Source: Pseudomonas fildesensis (GTDB lineage: Bacteria > Pseudomonadota > Gammaproteobacteria > Pseudomonadales > Pseudomonadaceae). Taken from it: DNA of 64,000 nucleotides. The position numbers and the translations under genes are program-made. The DNA is taken from positions 248,001-312,000 of the forward strand of contig NZ_LFMW01000013.1 of the NCBI RefSeq assembly GCF_001050345.1, read 5' to 3'. Of the stretch, positions 43,369-51,826 are shown piece by piece; within the stretch, counting starts at the first letter, position 1; every line of letters begins with the position of its first letter. The notes beneath the pieces were generated by a model. It made no database searches. It was not told the origin of the DNA and saw nothing but the letters and a program-made list of their open reading frames with translations.

Positions 43369-44388
43369 ATGAAAACCCTTACCTCTGCTCTCGCTCCTAC
43401 CGTCGTTGCCCTTGCGCCTGGTACTGCCTCCGCCACCATATACCCGGGAGTTGAGCACAACACGGCGAAACTCTTGCAATCGCTTGAAGGTGGCCAGACG
43501 CTCGACTCCATGACGCCGGTCGATGCCCGTGCCGCGCTGGCGGGTGCCCAGGCTGCCCCCCAAGTGGCCTTGCCGGCAGCTGATGTCAGCGAGATGACGA
43601 TACGCGTCAACGGCAGCGATCTGAAGTTGACCATCGTGCGCCCGGTCGGTAGCCAACAGAAGACGCTGCCCGCGTTCATGTATTTCCACGGCGGCGGCTG
43701 GGTGTTGGGCGACTTCCCGACCCACGAACGACTGGTGCGTGACCTGGTGGTAGGCTCAGGTGCGGTGGCGGTCTTCGTCAACTACAGCCTCTCGCCAGAG
43801 GCGGCATATGGCGTCGCCACCGAGCAAGCCTATGCCGCGACAAAATGGGTCGCCGAACATGGCGAAGATATCAAGGTAGACGGCACTCGCCTCGCCGTAG
43901 CCGGCAACAGCGCAGGCGGGAACATTGCCGCCGTAGTTGCCCTGATGGCCAACGAGAAGGGTAAACCCGCACTGAGCTCGCAAGTGTTGCTGTGCCCAGT
44001 GACAGACTCCAACTTTGACACGCCGTCGTACAAGGAGTTTGCCAACGGCTATTTCCTGACGAAGGACATGATGGCGTGGTTCTGGGACAATTACGCATCC
44101 GACGCCGAGGTACGCAAACAGATTTACGCTTCTCCACTGCTGGCCACGAGCGAGCAGTTGAAGGGCCTGCCGCCGACGCTGATCCAAACGGCGGAATTCG
44201 ATGTCCTGCGCGATGAAGCTGAAGCTTACGGCCGCAAGCTCGACGCTGCAGGCGTACCCGTGAAGACGGTTCGCTACAACGGTATGATTCACGATTTCGG
44301 GCTGTCGAACGCGTTCAGCCATCTGCCGACTCCCCGCACCGCGATCGAGCAGGCATCTCAAGAGCTCAAAACCAGTCTGAGTGAGTAG
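43369..44388 (+). CDS. Exported alpha/beta hydrolase, hormone-sensitive-lipase (HSL) family
   Basis: A 339-residue esterase. A signal peptide (about residues 1-22, cut near ASA) suggests a periplasmic location. HSL motifs are present: oxyanion HGGGW at about residues 105-109, nucleophile Ser in GNSAGGN near 185, Asp in the AEFDVLRDEAE region near 284, and His in GMIHDFG near 315. These carboxylesterases act on small acyl esters. It follows NTF2-like copy 3 by 68 bp and precedes copy 4, which also carries a signal peptide; both would meet in the periplasm. Confidence 0.9.
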   Translation: MKTLTSALAPTVVALAPGTASATIYPGVEHNTAKLLQSLEGGQTLDSMTPVDARAALAGAQAAPQVALPAADVSEMTIRVNGSDLKLTIVRPVGSQQKTLPAFMYFHGGGWVLGDFPTHERLVRDLVVGSGAVAVFVNYSLSPEAAYGVATEQAYAATKWVAEHGEDIKVDGTRLAVAGNSAGGNIAAVVALMANEKGKPALSSQVLLCPVTDSNFDTPSYKEFANGYFLTKDMMAWFWDNYASDAEVRKQIYASPLLATSEQLKGLPPTLIQTAEFDVLRDEAEAYGRKLDAAGVPVKTVRYNGMIHDFGLSNAFSHLPTPRTAIEQASQELKTSLSE

Positions 44389-44405
44389 TTTCAAAAAACA
44401 AAGAG

Positions 44406-44431
44406 TCCGCAGGTTACGGTGAATCTGCGGA
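44406..44431 (+). terminator. Hairpin after the esterase gene
   Basis: TCCGCAG (44406-44412) pairs with CTGCGGA (44425-44431) 17 bp after the stop. The following bases are A+T-rich but not a T-run, so it is a weak terminator candidate. The 130 bp that follow are A+T-rich and likely hold the promoter of copy 4. Confidence 0.45.
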
Positions 44432-44566
44432 AATTATCTTTGAAAACACATCGTTGGTTCACTACGAAGCTAAATTAACACCAAAGTTTTTCGGAACGCC
44501 CGCTGTGTTTTTTGCAGTTGAGCATAAATTGATAATCGAATTACTTATTAAGTTAAGAGTAGAAAA

Positions 44567-45064
44567 ATGAAAATTACTTCTATCAAGATTTTGTTTTTTG
44601 TCGCCCTGATTTCGAGCTTTGGCGCGATTGCTCAAGCAGAAAACCTACCGGGCGACCCACAAGTCATCAGTAATAAAACAATGGTCAAACCTATGTACGT
44701 AGACGAATACCACGCTATCACTGAGGTATTGAACAAGTACATTGAGGGCTGCAGGCAGGCCAAGAGCAGCATCATGAAGCCTGCGTTCAGCGAAAAAGCA
44801 ACGATGTACAGCGTCGGTGCCGATGGCAAGTTGTCTGGCGGAGCAATTCAAATCTTGTTCGATGGGATCGACAAGGATTTTCGCCCATCTCCTGACGCAA
44901 AGGCTGCTATCACGCGCATAGAGATCGTCGGTACTGCCGCTAGTGCTCGAATCGACGCCAACGGTATGTCAGGCATCTCTTTCACTGATTTCTTTCATCT
45001 GCTGAAAGTCGAAGGCAAGTGGACTGTGGTTAGCAAGATTTTCCAAACGCATGTAGCGCCCTAA
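44567..45064 (+). CDS. NTF2-like putative lumazine-binding protein, copy 4, exported
   Basis: A 165-residue protein made of a clear signal peptide (MKITSIKILFFVALISSFGA, cut after AQA) followed by a domain nearly the same as copy 3: YVDEYHAITEVLNKYIEGC, FSEKATMYSVGADGKLSGG, FRPSPDAKAAITRIEIVGTA, FTDFFHLLKVEGKWTVVSKI. An internal ATG before VKPMYVDEY marks the point where copies 1 and 3 begin, so the signal peptide looks like an added N-terminal extension of about 38 residues. It is the last intact gene before the IS66 fragment at 45201. Confidence 0.82.
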   Translation: MKITSIKILFFVALISSFGAIAQAENLPGDPQVISNKTMVKPMYVDEYHAITEVLNKYIEGCRQAKSSIMKPAFSEKATMYSVGADGKLSGGAIQILFDGIDKDFRPSPDAKAAITRIEIVGTAASARIDANGMSGISFTDFFHLLKVEGKWTVVSKIFQTHVAP

Positions 45065-45200
45065 TTATTTGAGCCGTCCGGCGGCTTAGTCTCGACTAGG
45101 ACTTCGGCGCTGCAACCCTTCGATAAAAGCTACCGACTTGAGTAAGTGGTGTCGATACTCCACCGCCGGATGCCCCAGTCGTTTCTTGAGTCTACGAGAT

Positions 45201-45518
45201 TTTGATTACTACCTTACGAAATGCGCCCCTGGCCAAATGCTTGTGCCCTAAGGTTCGGCTATGTGTAGAGCGCTGGATTACTGCCTTAAACGTTGGGCAG
45301 CGCTCTCGCGCTACATCTACGACGGTGGCGTGCCCATTGATAATAATTGGTGTGATAACCAAATCCGACCTGGGCTCTTGGACGCAAGAACTGCTCTTCG
45401 CCGGATCGCTACGCGTTGGGAAACGGGCGGTTGCGATCATGAGTTTGATCCAGTCTGTGCGACTCAACGGGCGAGTGAGATTGATCAACTACTCCCGCAC
45501 CAATGGATTCAGGCCTGA
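45201..45518 (+). mobile_element. IS66-family TnpC C-terminal remnant, frameshifted
   Basis: One frame reads CRALDYCLKRWAALSRYIYD then GGVPIDNNWCDNQIRP, the IS66 DDE-domain end. The sequence then moves to another frame for LFAGSLRVGKRAVAIMSLIQ and back for ASEIDQLLPHQW. At least two frameshifts are thus present. The fragment runs directly into the broken NmrA-like gene. It has the same orientation as the OrfA remnant at 33111. Confidence 0.75.
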
Positions 45519-45519
45519 C

Positions 45520-45855
45520 TTACGCAATGTGAGTAGGCTGCGCAGAATTGTTTTCTTTGAACCTCGCTTCCGCAATCAAATCGTCTACCTTTCTGGCGAC
45601 ACTGTGACGTATGGGCAGGTTGCGAGCATCCTTGAACGTGTTCTGGGACGCCCATTCAAACGGAACGTGTGGACAGTTCCGTACCTTATCCAAGAACTGG
45701 AGAAAGACCCCACTCATCACATCAAAAAGTATCGCGCTGTGTTCGCACAAGGCAGAGGCGTGGCGTGGCCTAAAGATTCCACTTTCAACGAGCAGCAGTC
45801 GATTCAAGTCACCGCCGCCAAGCAGTGGGCTCGGAAAAACCTTGCGGACAATTGA
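45520..45855 (+). pseudogene. NmrA-like / aromatic alcohol reductase, C-terminal fragment
   Basis: About 110 codons reading FRNQIVYLSGDTVTYGQVAS, ILERVLGRPFKRNVWTV, HHIKKYRAVFAQGRGVAW and ending WARKNLADN. This is the substrate-binding half of an NmrA-like NAD(P)-binding reductase of the isoflavone-reductase-like group; its Rossmann half is gone and IS66 sequence abuts it. The frame happens to be open through part of the IS66 remnant, so a chimeric ORF exists, but it has no sensible start. Confidence 0.7.
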
Positions 45856-46266
45856 ACGTAAAAGTATGTAGCCGAACGTTCCCGCGCCCGGGATTTACCT
45901 GCTAAGAAGCTCCTTTACCCGATAGAGGGTGTTGATGACCGAGGCTGAAAGGTGGAGCACGGTTGCGTCATAGTCGAAGGGGTAGAAGATTAACCTCGGT
46001 TCAAAAATTTTGAAATTTCTCTGCGACAGCTGTGTTGGTAAACGGGTTTCGAAAGTTTCGACTGATTGTGATTTCAAGGGGGCGTCTTGGCCGGACGCTT
46101 ACGCAGAAGCATCACTGCTGAGCCATCTAGCTTACGGAAATGTAATCACCCCGTTTGCTGGCTTGTGGCATCTTCCGACTTAACACACCGGCTCTTCAAA
46201 ATGTGTACCCATAGGGGCACATCCTAGTGCAGGCACTGACATCCGACTGACGGGGCATTAATCGGT
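45856..46266. other. Intergenic region and promoter of the copper operon
   Basis: No gene is supported; a 60-codon minus-strand frame has no motif. It contains one cop box (46130-46148) about 120 bp before the copA start. It also marks the right border between the accessory island and the copper locus. Confidence 0.5.
46130..46148 (-). promoter_or_regulatory. cop box (CopR binding site) upstream of copA
   Basis: On the minus strand this reads TGATTACATTTCCGTAAGC, an imperfect inverted repeat ATTACA/TGTAA-type. It agrees with the two boxes upstream of copR (50971 and 51066) at nearly every position, which makes CopR control of copABCD likely. Confidence 0.75.
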
Positions 46267-47991
46267 ATGCAATCCAAAACTTCTCGGCGCACCTTTGTGA
46301 AAGGTCTCACCGCAGGCGGGATTCTCGGTGGCCTAGGGCTTTGGCAGACGCCTATATGGGCGGCACCTCGCTTGGGCGAAACCAATGTCCTGTCAGGTAC
46401 AGAGTTCGACCTCTTTATTGGGGGAACTCCGGTAAATATCACTGGAAAGCCTCGGACAGCCATGACAATCAATGGCGGGCTTCCGGGGCCTCAGCTGCGC
46501 TGGCGCGAGGGCGATACCGTGACCTTGCGGGTCAAGAACCGCCTTAAGGATATGACTTCTATCCACTGGCACGGGATTATCCTTCCCGCGAACATGGATG
46601 GTGTTCCGGGCCTCAGCTTTCATGGGATCGAGCCTGACGGCACGTATGTTTATCAATTCAAGGTCAAGCAGAACGGAACGTACTGGTATCACAGTCACTC
46701 CGGTTTCCAAGAACAAGTTGGCGTATACGGCCCGCTGGTCATCGATGCCAAAGAGCCGGAGCCTTTTGAGTATGACCGCGACCTCGTGGTGATGCTTACC
46801 GACTGGACGGATGAAGATCCTGCTTCGCTGATGAAAACACTGAAGAAGCAGTCTGATTACTACAACACCCACAAGCGAACAGTCAGTGACTTTATCCATG
46901 ACGTAGCTGACAAGGGTTGGTCAGCAACCGTCGCTGACCGAAAAATGTGGGCAGAAATGAAGATGAATCCCACTGACATTGCAGACGTCAGTGGTGCGAC
47001 GTACACCTACCTGATGAACGGCCAGGCTCCGAACTCCAACTGGACAGGCACGTTCAAACCCGGCGAGAAGCTCAGATTGAGGTTCATCAATGGTTCAGCC
47101 ATGAGCTACTTTGATGTTCGTATTCCGGGTTTGAAGATGACTGTTGTAGCTGCCGATGGCCAGTATGTTAAGCCGGTGAGCGTAGACGAGTTCAGGATTG
47201 CCACTGCCGAGACTTACGATGTGATTGTCGAACCCACTCAGGACGCCTACACACTGTTTGCGCAGTCGATGGATCGGTCGGGATACGCCAGAGGCACCTT
47301 GGCCGTCCGGTCTGGCATGACTGCCCCAGTACCTGAGCTTGACCCTCGTCCTCTCGTCACCATGGCCGACATGGGTATGGCCGGTATGGATCATGGTGCG
47401 ATGTCTGGTATGGGCGATATGGCTGGAATGGATCACAGCAAAATGTCTATGGGTGGTATGGGGGAAATGCAGTCGCACCCAACCACAGAATCCAACAATC
47501 CTCTCGTCGATATGCAGGCAATGTCGACGTCGCCAAAGCTTGATGATCCTGGCATGGGCCTTCGCGAAAATGGTCGAAAGGTACTGACGTATTCTGATCT
47601 TAAGAGCACGTTTGAAGACCCAGATGGCCGCGAGCCAAGTCGAACTATCGAACTGCACTTGACCGGTCATATGGAGAAATTTTCCTGGTCGTTCAACGGC
47701 GTGAAGTTCTCCGATGCCGAGCCGTTAAAACTGAAATACGGTGAGCGAGTTCGGATCGTTCTCGTTAACGACACCATGATGACTCATCCCATCCACTTGC
47801 ATGGCATGTGGAGCGATCTTGAGGATGAGAACGGCCAATTCCTTGTCCGCAAACACACTATTGATATGCCACCAGGGTCAAAGCGCAGCTACCGAGTAAC
47901 AGCCGATGCGCTCGGGCGCTGGGCCTATCACTGTCATCTCCTGTACCACATGGAAATGGGGATGTTCCGCGAAGTGCGTGTAGAAGAATGA
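46267..47991 (+). CDS. copA: CopA periplasmic multicopper oxidase, copper resistance
   Basis: A 574-residue multicopper oxidase that oxidises and binds Cu in the periplasm. A twin-arginine signal (SRRTFVKGLTAGGI) directs folded export. The copper ligands are in four clusters: SIHWHGIILP and WYHSHSGFQEQ near residues 98-145, HPIHLHGMWSD near 510-520, and HCHLLYHMEMGM near 555-566. Between them a Met/His-rich region (about 365-405, repeats like MAGMDHSKMS) provides extra Cu(I) sites, as in PcoA/CopA. First gene of copABCD; it overlaps copB by a few bases. A cop box lies upstream. Confidence 0.95.
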   Translation: MQSKTSRRTFVKGLTAGGILGGLGLWQTPIWAAPRLGETNVLSGTEFDLFIGGTPVNITGKPRTAMTINGGLPGPQLRWREGDTVTLRVKNRLKDMTSIHWHGIILPANMDGVPGLSFHGIEPDGTYVYQFKVKQNGTYWYHSHSGFQEQVGVYGPLVIDAKEPEPFEYDRDLVVMLTDWTDEDPASLMKTLKKQSDYYNTHKRTVSDFIHDVADKGWSATVADRKMWAEMKMNPTDIADVSGATYTYLMNGQAPNSNWTGTFKPGEKLRLRFINGSAMSYFDVRIPGLKMTVVAADGQYVKPVSVDEFRIATAETYDVIVEPTQDAYTLFAQSMDRSGYARGTLAVRSGMTAPVPELDPRPLVTMADMGMAGMDHGAMSGMGDMAGMDHSKMSMGGMGEMQSHPTTESNNPLVDMQAMSTSPKLDDPGMGLRENGRKVLTYSDLKSTFEDPDGREPSRTIELHLTGHMEKFSWSFNGVKFSDAEPLKLKYGERVRIVLVNDTMMTHPIHLHGMWSDLEDENGQFLVRKHTIDMPPGSKRSYRVTADALGRWAYHCHLLYHMEMGMFREVRVEE

Positions 47992-48002
47992 GGAGTCGAC
48001 TT

Positions 48003-48965
48003 ATGAGCAATTATTTTTGCGGGACTCGCATGCACTCAGCAGTATTTACATTTGCTATAACTGCTGGTTTTGTCTTGCCGGCAGCCGCTGAAACAAGCCG
48101 GGGTGCCGAAGACGGGCAGATGCAGACCATGGATCACAGCCAAATGCAGGGTATGGATCACGGCAAGATGGACGATATGGATCACAGCCAGATGCAGGGC
48201 ATGGATCACAGTAAAATGGAGAGTATGCAGCCCGCCAAGCAACCACAAATCCAAAGCCGGACTCCGATTCCGCCGCTAACCGATGCCGATAGAGCCGCAG
48301 TCTATAAGTCCCCAGGTGGTCACCAAGTTCATGACACAGCCCTCAACTCATTTTTTATATTTGAGAAGCTGGAATGGCAGGATGCTGACGATGGAAGCGC
48401 GCTGAACTGGGAAGCACAAGGTTGGATAGGGGGTGATGTTGATCGGCTATGGTTGCGCTCCGAAGGCGAGCGCACTAATGGGAAGACTGAAAAGGCTGAA
48501 GTTCAAGCTTTATGGGGACACGCCATTAGCCCTTGGTGGGATCTAGTCGGAGGGGTGCGTCAAGACTTCAAGCCAGGCGACCCTCAGACGTGGGCTGCTT
48601 TCGGTATCCAAGGCTTGGCGCTCTACAATTTCGAGGCCCAAGCTACTGCTTATTTGGGTGAAGGTGGCCAGACCGCAGCGCGTTTAGAAGGGAATTACGA
48701 CATTCTCTTAACTAATAAGCTGATTCTGCAACCGACGGCAGAATTCAATTTCTATGGCAAAAACGATCCTCAACGCGGGGTTGGTTCAGGGCTGTCTGAA
48801 AGTGAGGTTGGTTTGCGGCTTCGGTACGAAGTCCGCCCGCAATTCGCACCTTACGTCGGTGTAACTTGGAATCGGGCTTATGGCAGAACCGCAGACTATG
48901 CCCGCGAGGAAGGCGAAGATAACAACGAAGCACGCCTAGTGCTCGGCGTCCGAGTGTGGTTCTGA
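48003..48965 (+). CDS. copB: CopB outer-membrane copper resistance protein
   Basis: A 320-residue outer-membrane beta-barrel of the CopB/PcoB family. After a signal peptide come four to five MDHSQMQG/MDHGKM-type repeats (about residues 45-80), a copper-binding tract on the periplasmic side, then the barrel domain beginning near HDTALNSFFIFEKLEWQ and ending in VLGVRVWF. ATG 48003 is preceded by GAGGAG with good spacing; an earlier ATG at 47988 overlaps the copA stop. Second gene of the operon. It is thought to sequester or move copper across the outer membrane. Confidence 0.93.
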   Translation: MSNYFCGTRMHSAVFTFAITAGFVLPAAAETSRGAEDGQMQTMDHSQMQGMDHGKMDDMDHSQMQGMDHSKMESMQPAKQPQIQSRTPIPPLTDADRAAVYKSPGGHQVHDTALNSFFIFEKLEWQDADDGSALNWEAQGWIGGDVDRLWLRSEGERTNGKTEKAEVQALWGHAISPWWDLVGGVRQDFKPGDPQTWAAFGIQGLALYNFEAQATAYLGEGGQTAARLEGNYDILLTNKLILQPTAEFNFYGKNDPQRGVGSGLSESEVGLRLRYEVRPQFAPYVGVTWNRAYGRTADYAREEGEDNNEARLVLGVRVWF

Positions 48966-49034
48966 AACAAAGTTAGCGGTACTAAATAATTATCTAACCT
49001 CATTACAACAGCTTCGCGCTGTGAGGAGCCTTGC

Positions 49035-49418
49035 ATGTCCGTATTCAAATCCTGTGTTGTGGCCGTCGCTCTTTCTTCTAGCCTGCTGCTCAGTGCAGTT
49101 GCCCAAGCTCACCCGAAGCTGCTGTCTTCAACTCCGGCTGAGGGCGAGAGCGGGCTAGCTCCTGCGAAGATTGAGCTGCATTTTTCCGAAAACCTGGTGA
49201 CCAAGTTTTCCGGAGCCAAGTTGGTCATGACGGAAATGCCTGGTATGTCACACGCCCCAATGGCTGTGAAAGCCAGCGTGGCCGGCAGTAGCGATCCTAA
49301 AACCATGATCTTGACTCCGGCATCTCCTCTCACTGCGGGCACCTACAAAGTCGAATGGCGAGCGGTCTCCTCCGATACCCATCCGATTACCGGCAGCGTT
49401 ACGTTCAAAGTGAAATAA
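49035..49418 (+). CDS. copC: CopC periplasmic copper-binding protein
   Basis: A 127-residue periplasmic copper carrier. The signal peptide ends at AQAHPKLL, so the mature protein starts with the His that is a Cu(II) ligand in CopC. The cupredoxin-like domain has LSSTPAEGESGLAPAKIELHF, a Met-containing MTEMPGMSHAPM loop (Cu(I) site) and the closing SSDTHPITGSVTFKV with the second Cu(II) His. It ends 2 bp before copD. Confidence 0.94.
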   Translation: MSVFKSCVVAVALSSSLLLSAVAQAHPKLLSSTPAEGESGLAPAKIELHFSENLVTKFSGAKLVMTEMPGMSHAPMAVKASVAGSSDPKTMILTPASPLTAGTYKVEWRAVSSDTHPITGSVTFKVK

Positions 49419-49420
49419 GC

Positions 49421-50356
49421 ATGGGCGACCCATTGAACGTGGCGCTGCGCCTCGCGCTTTATCTCGATCTGATGCTCTTGTTCGGACTGGCGGTATTTGG
49501 ACTGTACAGCTTTCGGGGTAAAGAGCGCGTGTCTGGAACGTTGTTGCATTTTGGGTCGCTACTGGCTGGCACCGCTGCTATGGGTATGCTTTTGTCCATA
49601 GCATTTTTTGTCGTTATGACGCGCAATATGAGTGGCGCCGCTGACTGGGACGAGCTGCGACCTCACATAGAAATGATGCTGTACGAGACTGAGATCGGCT
49701 ATAGCTGGTTGACGCGCATGATTTCGCTAGCAGTGGTGGTTTTTGCCGCAAGCCAGAGCAAGAGATGGCCAACAGGGAGTCTCTGGGTTGCTACCTTGGC
49801 AGGCAGCACCGCGTTGTCAACGCTCGCATGGACAGGTCACGGGGCGATGGACGAAGGTACCCAGCGGTTCTGGCACTTTGCAGCTGATATTCTCCACCTA
49901 CTTGCTGCTGGCGGCTGGATTGGCGCTCTCGCAGCGTTTGGACTGATGTTGAGGATTAAGGGGGCTGATTCGGAGCAACTCGTAAGAGTGCTTTCAAGAG
50001 CGCTCAAAGGGTTTGAAACAGCGGGCGCACTCATTGTGGGTACGATCATAGTGACAGGCGTCGCTAATTATCTCTTCATCGTCGGGCCGACGGTAACTGA
50101 TGTCATATCCAGCCCCTATGGCGTCCTTTTACTCGTGAAAATCGTACTGTTCGCCGGCATGATCGGGCTTGCTACCCTCAATCGCTTCTATCTGAGCCCT
50201 GCTCTTGAGCGCTCATTGCAGGCCGGTGACTATTCTCTGGCAGCGACTGCTTTGAGAAAAAGCGTTGTGCTGGAATCCACCTGTGCTGTCGTCATCGTTT
50301 GCCTGGTGGCTTGGCTAGGAACCTTGAGCCCCTCAATCGAGATGGCTCAGGGGTGA
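49421..50356 (+). CDS. copD: CopD inner-membrane copper protein
   Basis: A 311-residue integral membrane protein with about eight helices, CopD/PcoD family. Conserved His residues are seen in helices (LAWTGHGAMDEG near 145, HFAADILHLLAAGGWIGAL near 160). With CopC it is proposed to bring copper to the cytoplasm or to the oxidase. The ATG at 49421 lies 2 bp after the copC stop, so translation is coupled; a longer frame overlaps copC and is not used. Last gene of copABCD. Confidence 0.93.
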   Translation: MGDPLNVALRLALYLDLMLLFGLAVFGLYSFRGKERVSGTLLHFGSLLAGTAAMGMLLSIAFFVVMTRNMSGAADWDELRPHIEMMLYETEIGYSWLTRMISLAVVVFAASQSKRWPTGSLWVATLAGSTALSTLAWTGHGAMDEGTQRFWHFAADILHLLAAGGWIGALAAFGLMLRIKGADSEQLVRVLSRALKGFETAGALIVGTIIVTGVANYLFIVGPTVTDVISSPYGVLLLVKIVLFAGMIGLATLNRFYLSPALERSLQAGDYSLAATALRKSVVLESTCAVVIVCLVAWLGTLSPSIEMAQG

Positions 50357-50407
50357 TCAGGAAGCCAGATCAGAGCGGCCTTGAGGGCATTCAGATCTGG
50401 GCAAAGG

Positions 50408-50854
50408 CTATCGGCTGATCGGGTACTGCGAGACTACTTCCTGCGCCCCCGCCTTGGTGACTCCCAAGACTTTATATGGCTGATGGTTTTGGCCGTATTC
50501 CATGCCTGGAGAACCTGCGGGCATGCCTGGGACTGCAATTCCTGCTAGGTCTGAACGACCACTCAGCTTCTTGATTTCATCGGCTGGGACATGACCCTCT
50601 ACGAATTTTCCGCCAATTACAGCCGTATGGCATGAGGCGAGTTCCTGTGGCACGCCCAGGCTCTGCTTGATAGCGCTCATATTGCTTTCTACGTGGTCGA
50701 CCACCTTGAATCCATTCAATTCAAGGTGCTTAACCCACTCCTTGCAGCACCCGCAGTTCGCGTCACGATGTACATCAATTATGAGCTGCTCAGCTGCCTG
50801 CGCGACACCACAAATCATCAAGGCCACGGCCAGCGATAGCTTTAGTTTGAACAT
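50408..50854 (-). CDS. DUF411 periplasmic metal-binding protein (CopG-like)
   Basis: A 148-residue exported protein, opposite to copABCD. The signal peptide is MFKLKLSLAVALMICGVAQA, followed by a thioredoxin-like DUF411 domain with the metal or redox motif NCGCCKEWVKHLELNG (about residues 32-47), ASCHTAVIGGKFVEGHVPADEI and a Met-rich AVPGMPAGSPGMEYG tract. DUF411 proteins are common in copper and silver clusters, where CopG has been linked to Cu redox handling. The ATG at 50854 follows GAGGTG; the frame is open further upstream, but that part would cover the cop boxes. It is likely under the cop box at 50971. Confidence 0.88.
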   Translation of the reverse strand: MFKLKLSLAVALMICGVAQAAEQLIIDVHRDANCGCCKEWVKHLELNGFKVVDHVESNMSAIKQSLGVPQELASCHTAVIGGKFVEGHVPADEIKKLSGRSDLAGIAVPGMPAGSPGMEYGQNHQPYKVLGVTKAGAQEVVSQYPISR

Positions 50855-50970
50855 TCGATGCACCTCGTCACGTTTTAGTGTGCGGTTGCCCTGTATGCCC
50901 CAGCCTTGGGTCACGAGTCGTGCTTCCGCCTTGGTTGGAAGGTAGGTTAAGCGCAAAAAGCTCAGATCGC

Positions 50971-50989
50971 TGATTACATTTTTGTAAGC
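50971..50989. promoter_or_regulatory. cop box between the DUF411 gene and copR
   Basis: TGATTACATTTTTGTAAGC contains the inverted repeat ATTACA-TTTT-TGTAA. It lies 117 bp before the DUF411 start on the minus strand and 154 bp before copR, and may serve either. Confidence 0.75.
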
Positions 50990-51065
50990 TGCCTTCCAGC
51001 TCACTTCACCCAAGCCACCACACACCGACCTGTCGTGCCAGGGCGCGATCCGCTGACTGTTGAGG

Positions 51066-51084
51066 CAATTACATTTACGTAAGC
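51066..51084. promoter_or_regulatory. cop box upstream of copRS
   Basis: CAATTACATTTACGTAAGC, the third member of the set, 59 bp before the copR start. Its position fits autoregulation of copRS by CopR. Confidence 0.75.
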
Positions 51085-51142
51085 TTGCGCACAAGTTGTC
51101 AGATTGGTAGCACACTAGAACACCGCAAACCGGAGCCCGTGT

Positions 51143-51826
51143 ATGAAACTCTTGGTCGCAGAAGACGAACCCAAAATCGGAATGTACCTACAGCAGGGTC
51201 TTGTGGAGGCTGGCTTCACTGTCGACCGAGTTGTTACGGGAAAAGAGGCGTTGCACCAGGCGCTAAATGAGACCTACGATCTTCTGATCCTAGACGTAAT
51301 GATGCCGGGCGTGGACGGCTGGGAGGTCATTCGATCTGTCCGTACAGCCGGGAGCTCAGTTCCTGTGCTATTTCTGACAGCAAGGGATGGGGTTGATGAC
51401 CGGGTCAAAGGCTTGGAATTAGGAGCGGACGATTATCTAGTCAAACCTTTCGCATTTTCCGAGCTGCTTGCTCGTGTCAGAAGCTTGCTTCGCCGTGGTT
51501 CCGCCGTACCCAACCAAACATCTATCAAAATCGGCGATCTGGAGGTCGATTTTCTGAAACGACGTGCCTCGCGCTCAGGTCGACGCATTGACCTCACCGC
51601 CAAGGAGTTCTCCCTCTTAGAACTCCTTATGCGCCGTAGAGGGGAAGTCCTCCCAAAATCACTGATCGCATCGCAGGTTTGGGATATGAACTTCGACAGT
51701 GATACCAACGTGATCGAGGTCGCGATTCGCCGGCTCCGGGCCAAAATCGATGATGATTTCGACACCAAGCTGATTCAGACCACTAGGGGAATGGGCTACA
51801 TGCTAGATGCTCAAGATACAGAATGA
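51143..51826 (+). CDS. copR: CopR copper-responsive response regulator
   Basis: OmpR-type regulator of 227 residues. Receiver domain about 1-118 with AEDEPK, phospho-acceptor Asp51 in LLILDVMMPG, FLTARD and LVKPFAFSELLARV; winged-helix domain about 128-222 ending in TRGMGYMLDAQ. The sequence and its place beside copABCD identify it as CopR/IrlR/CusR type. Its targets should be the three cop boxes at 46130, 50971 and 51066. It overlaps copS by 4 bp (ATGA). Confidence 0.93.
   Translation: MKLLVAEDEPKIGMYLQQGLVEAGFTVDRVVTGKEALHQALNETYDLLILDVMMPGVDGWEVIRSVRTAGSSVPVLFLTARDGVDDRVKGLELGADDYLVKPFAFSELLARVRSLLRRGSAVPNQTSIKIGDLEVDFLKRRASRSGRRIDLTAKEFSLLELLMRRRGEVLPKSLIASQVWDMNFDSDTNVIEVAIRRLRAKIDDDFDTKLIQTTRGMGYMLDAQDTE

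Noticed and set aside
45202..45855. A 217-codon open frame joining IS66 and NmrA-like sequence, first taken for one gene
   Set aside because: The first part is out of frame with IS66 TnpC and the second is only the C-terminal half of a reductase, so it is a chance fusion of two remnants.
47360..47470. Short repeated MDH/GM-coding units in copA (and 48125-48230 in copB) as a possible repeat array
   Set aside because: They are in frame and encode known Met/His-rich copper-binding tracts, so they are not a CRISPR or a non-coding repeat.
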